Below, in pieces: positions 14,986-16,058 of a stretch of 16,058 bases of DNA; positions within the stretch are counted from its first letter, which is position 1, and every line of letters starts with the position of its first letter. The position numbers were made by a program, and so were the translations under genes. The stretch spans positions 1-16,058 of the forward strand of contig CALFBU010000100.1 in NCBI GenBank assembly GCA_937951455.1, given 5' to 3'. The notes under the pieces were generated by a model. The model had not been told where the DNA came from. It saw only the letters and a list, made by a program, of their open reading frames with translations, and did not search any database. Origin of the DNA: an uncultured Rhizobiaceae group bacterium (GTDB taxonomy: Bacteria > Pseudomonadota > Alphaproteobacteria > Rhizobiales > Rhizobiaceae).

Positions 14986-15438
14986 ATGGATAGTTTAGAT
15001 GAAATAGACCGTAGGATATTGCGCGAACTTAAATCAGATGGACGACTTAGCAATGTGCAACTCGCCGAACGCATCAACATGTCTCCCTCAGCCTGTTTGC
15101 GACGCGTTCAGGAACTAGAAAACAGCGGCGTTATTTCCGGGTATCGTACCGTTATCGATTCAACCAAAATTGGACGCGCAGTCACTGTATATGTCTCCGT
15201 TGGCTTAGCCCGGCACCGAAAACAGGATCAAGCTGAGTTTGAAAAGGCAATGTATCTGGCCGAAGAAGTTGTCGAATGTCATAACATATCTGGCATGGTT
15301 GAATATCTACTTCGCGTAGAAGTAAAAAGCCTGGAAGATTACAAAAGGTTTCATACCGAAGTACTTGGAACGGTTTCTGTTGTATCAAGCATAGTATCGC
15401 ACTTCGTTATGGGCTCACCCAAAAATGATAGGGGATAG
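14986..15438 (+). CDS. Lrp/AsnC-family transcriptional regulator
   Basis: A 150-aa DNA-binding regulator. The N-terminal winged helix-turn-helix covers about 3-60, with DEIDRRILRELKSDGRLSNVQLAERINMSPSACLRRVQELE, in which 22-42 is the helix-turn-helix. A C-terminal RAM/effector domain (about 65-142) has the alternating beta-alpha pattern and VECHNISGMVEYLLRVEVKSLEDY, the usual ligand-binding region. It probably binds an amino acid and forms dimers or octamers. It is divergent from the LysE-family exporter, which is its likely target. The start at 14986 gives the normal N-terminus, but no Shine-Dalgarno sequence is visible before it, so the transcript may be leaderless or weakly translated. Confidence 0.92.
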   Translation: MDSLDEIDRRILRELKSDGRLSNVQLAERINMSPSACLRRVQELENSGVISGYRTVIDSTKIGRAVTVYVSVGLARHRKQDQAEFEKAMYLAEEVVECHNISGMVEYLLRVEVKSLEDYKRFHTEVLGTVSVVSSIVSHFVMGSPKNDRG

Positions 15439-15466
15439 AGACACTGTGATAAATTTGGAAGCAAGT

Positions 15467-15482
15467 CAGCCCCAAAGGGCTG
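15467..15482. terminator. Short GC stem between convergent lrp-type and GST genes
   Basis: CAGCCC (15467-15472) pairs with GGGCTG (15477-15482) around CAAA in the 49-base gap between convergent genes. Neither strand has a strong T-run after it, so it is a modest bidirectional terminator candidate. Confidence 0.4.
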
Positions 15483-15487
15483 GGCAT

Positions 15488-16058
15488 TTAGATTTTTCCA
15501 AAAGCCACGCCTTCTTCACCTGTCTTCCACTGCGGATATTTTGACATAATCCCTTTAAAGCGTTCGCTCTCTAAAAATTCTTCCAACCATCGAATAGTAT
15601 TGCTCCAATCCTGGCTCCAGAACCAGTCCTTGTCCACATGTGCAAACTGTCTGACAAAAGGTAAAATTGCGCCATCGCCAAATGAGAACCTGTCTCCAAA
15701 CAAGTAAGCCCGCCCTTCAAGCATCCCGTCAAGTTTTTTGATGAAGTCAGCACCAATAGCACGCTCTTGAGTGGTATCGATCGTATCATCACGGCTTGCA
15801 TATTTATAAGCGTCCAACGCTGCCTTGAACGGACCATCGCTTTCATCGACCAGCGCATTCATTTGCAAAAGCTGCGCTTCAGTAAAGTCCAGCCACCCTT
15901 CTCTATCTTCATTTTCGAGCGCCCACTGCATGATATCACGACTCTCTTCAATCACTCTCTTATCATCCAGCACCAAGACCGGCACTGTCCCTTTAGGACT
16001 TGCCGCTAACATCTCTTCCGGCTTTTCACGCAAGACGACTTCGCGTAGCTCTACTGAT
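15488..16058 (-). CDS. Glutathione S-transferase family protein, 5' end cut by the window
   Basis: The frame is open to the right edge, so 189 codons plus stop are visible and the start is missing. At the edge it reads SVELREVVLREKPEEML, the end of the thioredoxin-like N-terminal GST domain. SPKGTVPVLVLDDKRVIEESRDIMQWAL follows, containing the conserved cis-Pro (VPVL) and the E-S glutathione-binding pair. The rest is an all-helical C-terminal domain with YLFGDRFSFGDGAILPFVRQFA, matching the usual SxADxxxxP-type helix with Gly for Ala. About 25-30 N-terminal residues, including the catalytic Ser/Cys/Tyr region, lie outside. The function is likely glutathione-dependent conjugation or reduction in the cytoplasm; the substrate is unknown. 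Confidence 0.88.
   Translation of the reverse strand, partial: SVELREVVLREKPEEMLAASPKGTVPVLVLDDKRVIEESRDIMQWALENEDREGWLDFTEAQLLQMNALVDESDGPFKAALDAYKYASRDDTIDTTQERAIGADFIKKLDGMLEGRAYLFGDRFSFGDGAILPFVRQFAHVDKDWFWSQDWSNTIRWLEEFLESERFKGIMSKYPQWKTGEEGVAFGKI

Overview
The window reads as chromosomal DNA of a Gram-negative bacterium, most likely an alphaproteobacterium of moderate GC content. That is inferred from the gene set: a polyamine-type ABC transporter with a large-loop PotB-like permease, an Lrp/LysE pair, a HugZ-like protein, a GST, and a ferric-reductase-like/Rieske fusion. The genus cannot be named from sequence alone. Eighteen protein genes are supported, plus a possible gene start at the extreme left edge. 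No rRNA, tRNA, CRISPR array, insertion sequence or phage gene was seen.

Left part (64-4721): a HugZ-like flavin/heme-type protein on the minus strand diverges from a plus-strand unit. That unit begins with a fatty acyl-CoA ligase behind a near-consensus promoter. Close behind follow four tightly packed genes: a 3-TM protein, a six-TM ferric-reductase-like domain fused to a Rieske [2Fe-2S] domain, a membrane-anchored protein with a Cx3C...Hx2Cx3C cluster, and a small 2-TM protein. The last four are linked by 4-base overlaps and look like an uncharacterised membrane electron-transfer complex. This is the best candidate for an undescribed system here.

Middle (4793-7115): two AT-richer, overlapping genes, a family 4 glycosyltransferase and an unrecognised 399-aa protein with a TTG start. 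They look like an accessory surface-polysaccharide insertion.

Right-middle (7217-14250): a small SCP2-domain lipid-binding protein is followed by a strong hairpin terminator, then an agmatinase-family ureohydrolase and a complete polyamine-type ABC importer in the order ATPase, binding protein, permease 1, permease 2. A sirtuin deacylase gene overlaps the last permease gene by one base. Together these suggest uptake of a polyamine or guanidino compound and its conversion to putrescine plus urea, with a protein or small-molecule deacylase co-expressed. The exact substrate is not shown by the sequence.

Right end (14308-16058): a LysE/RhtB amino-acid exporter and a divergent Lrp/AsnC regulator share a 72-base intergenic region holding a perfect 6-5-6 dyad, the usual arrangement of a regulator controlling its neighbouring exporter. 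A glutathione S-transferase gene on the minus strand runs off the right edge.
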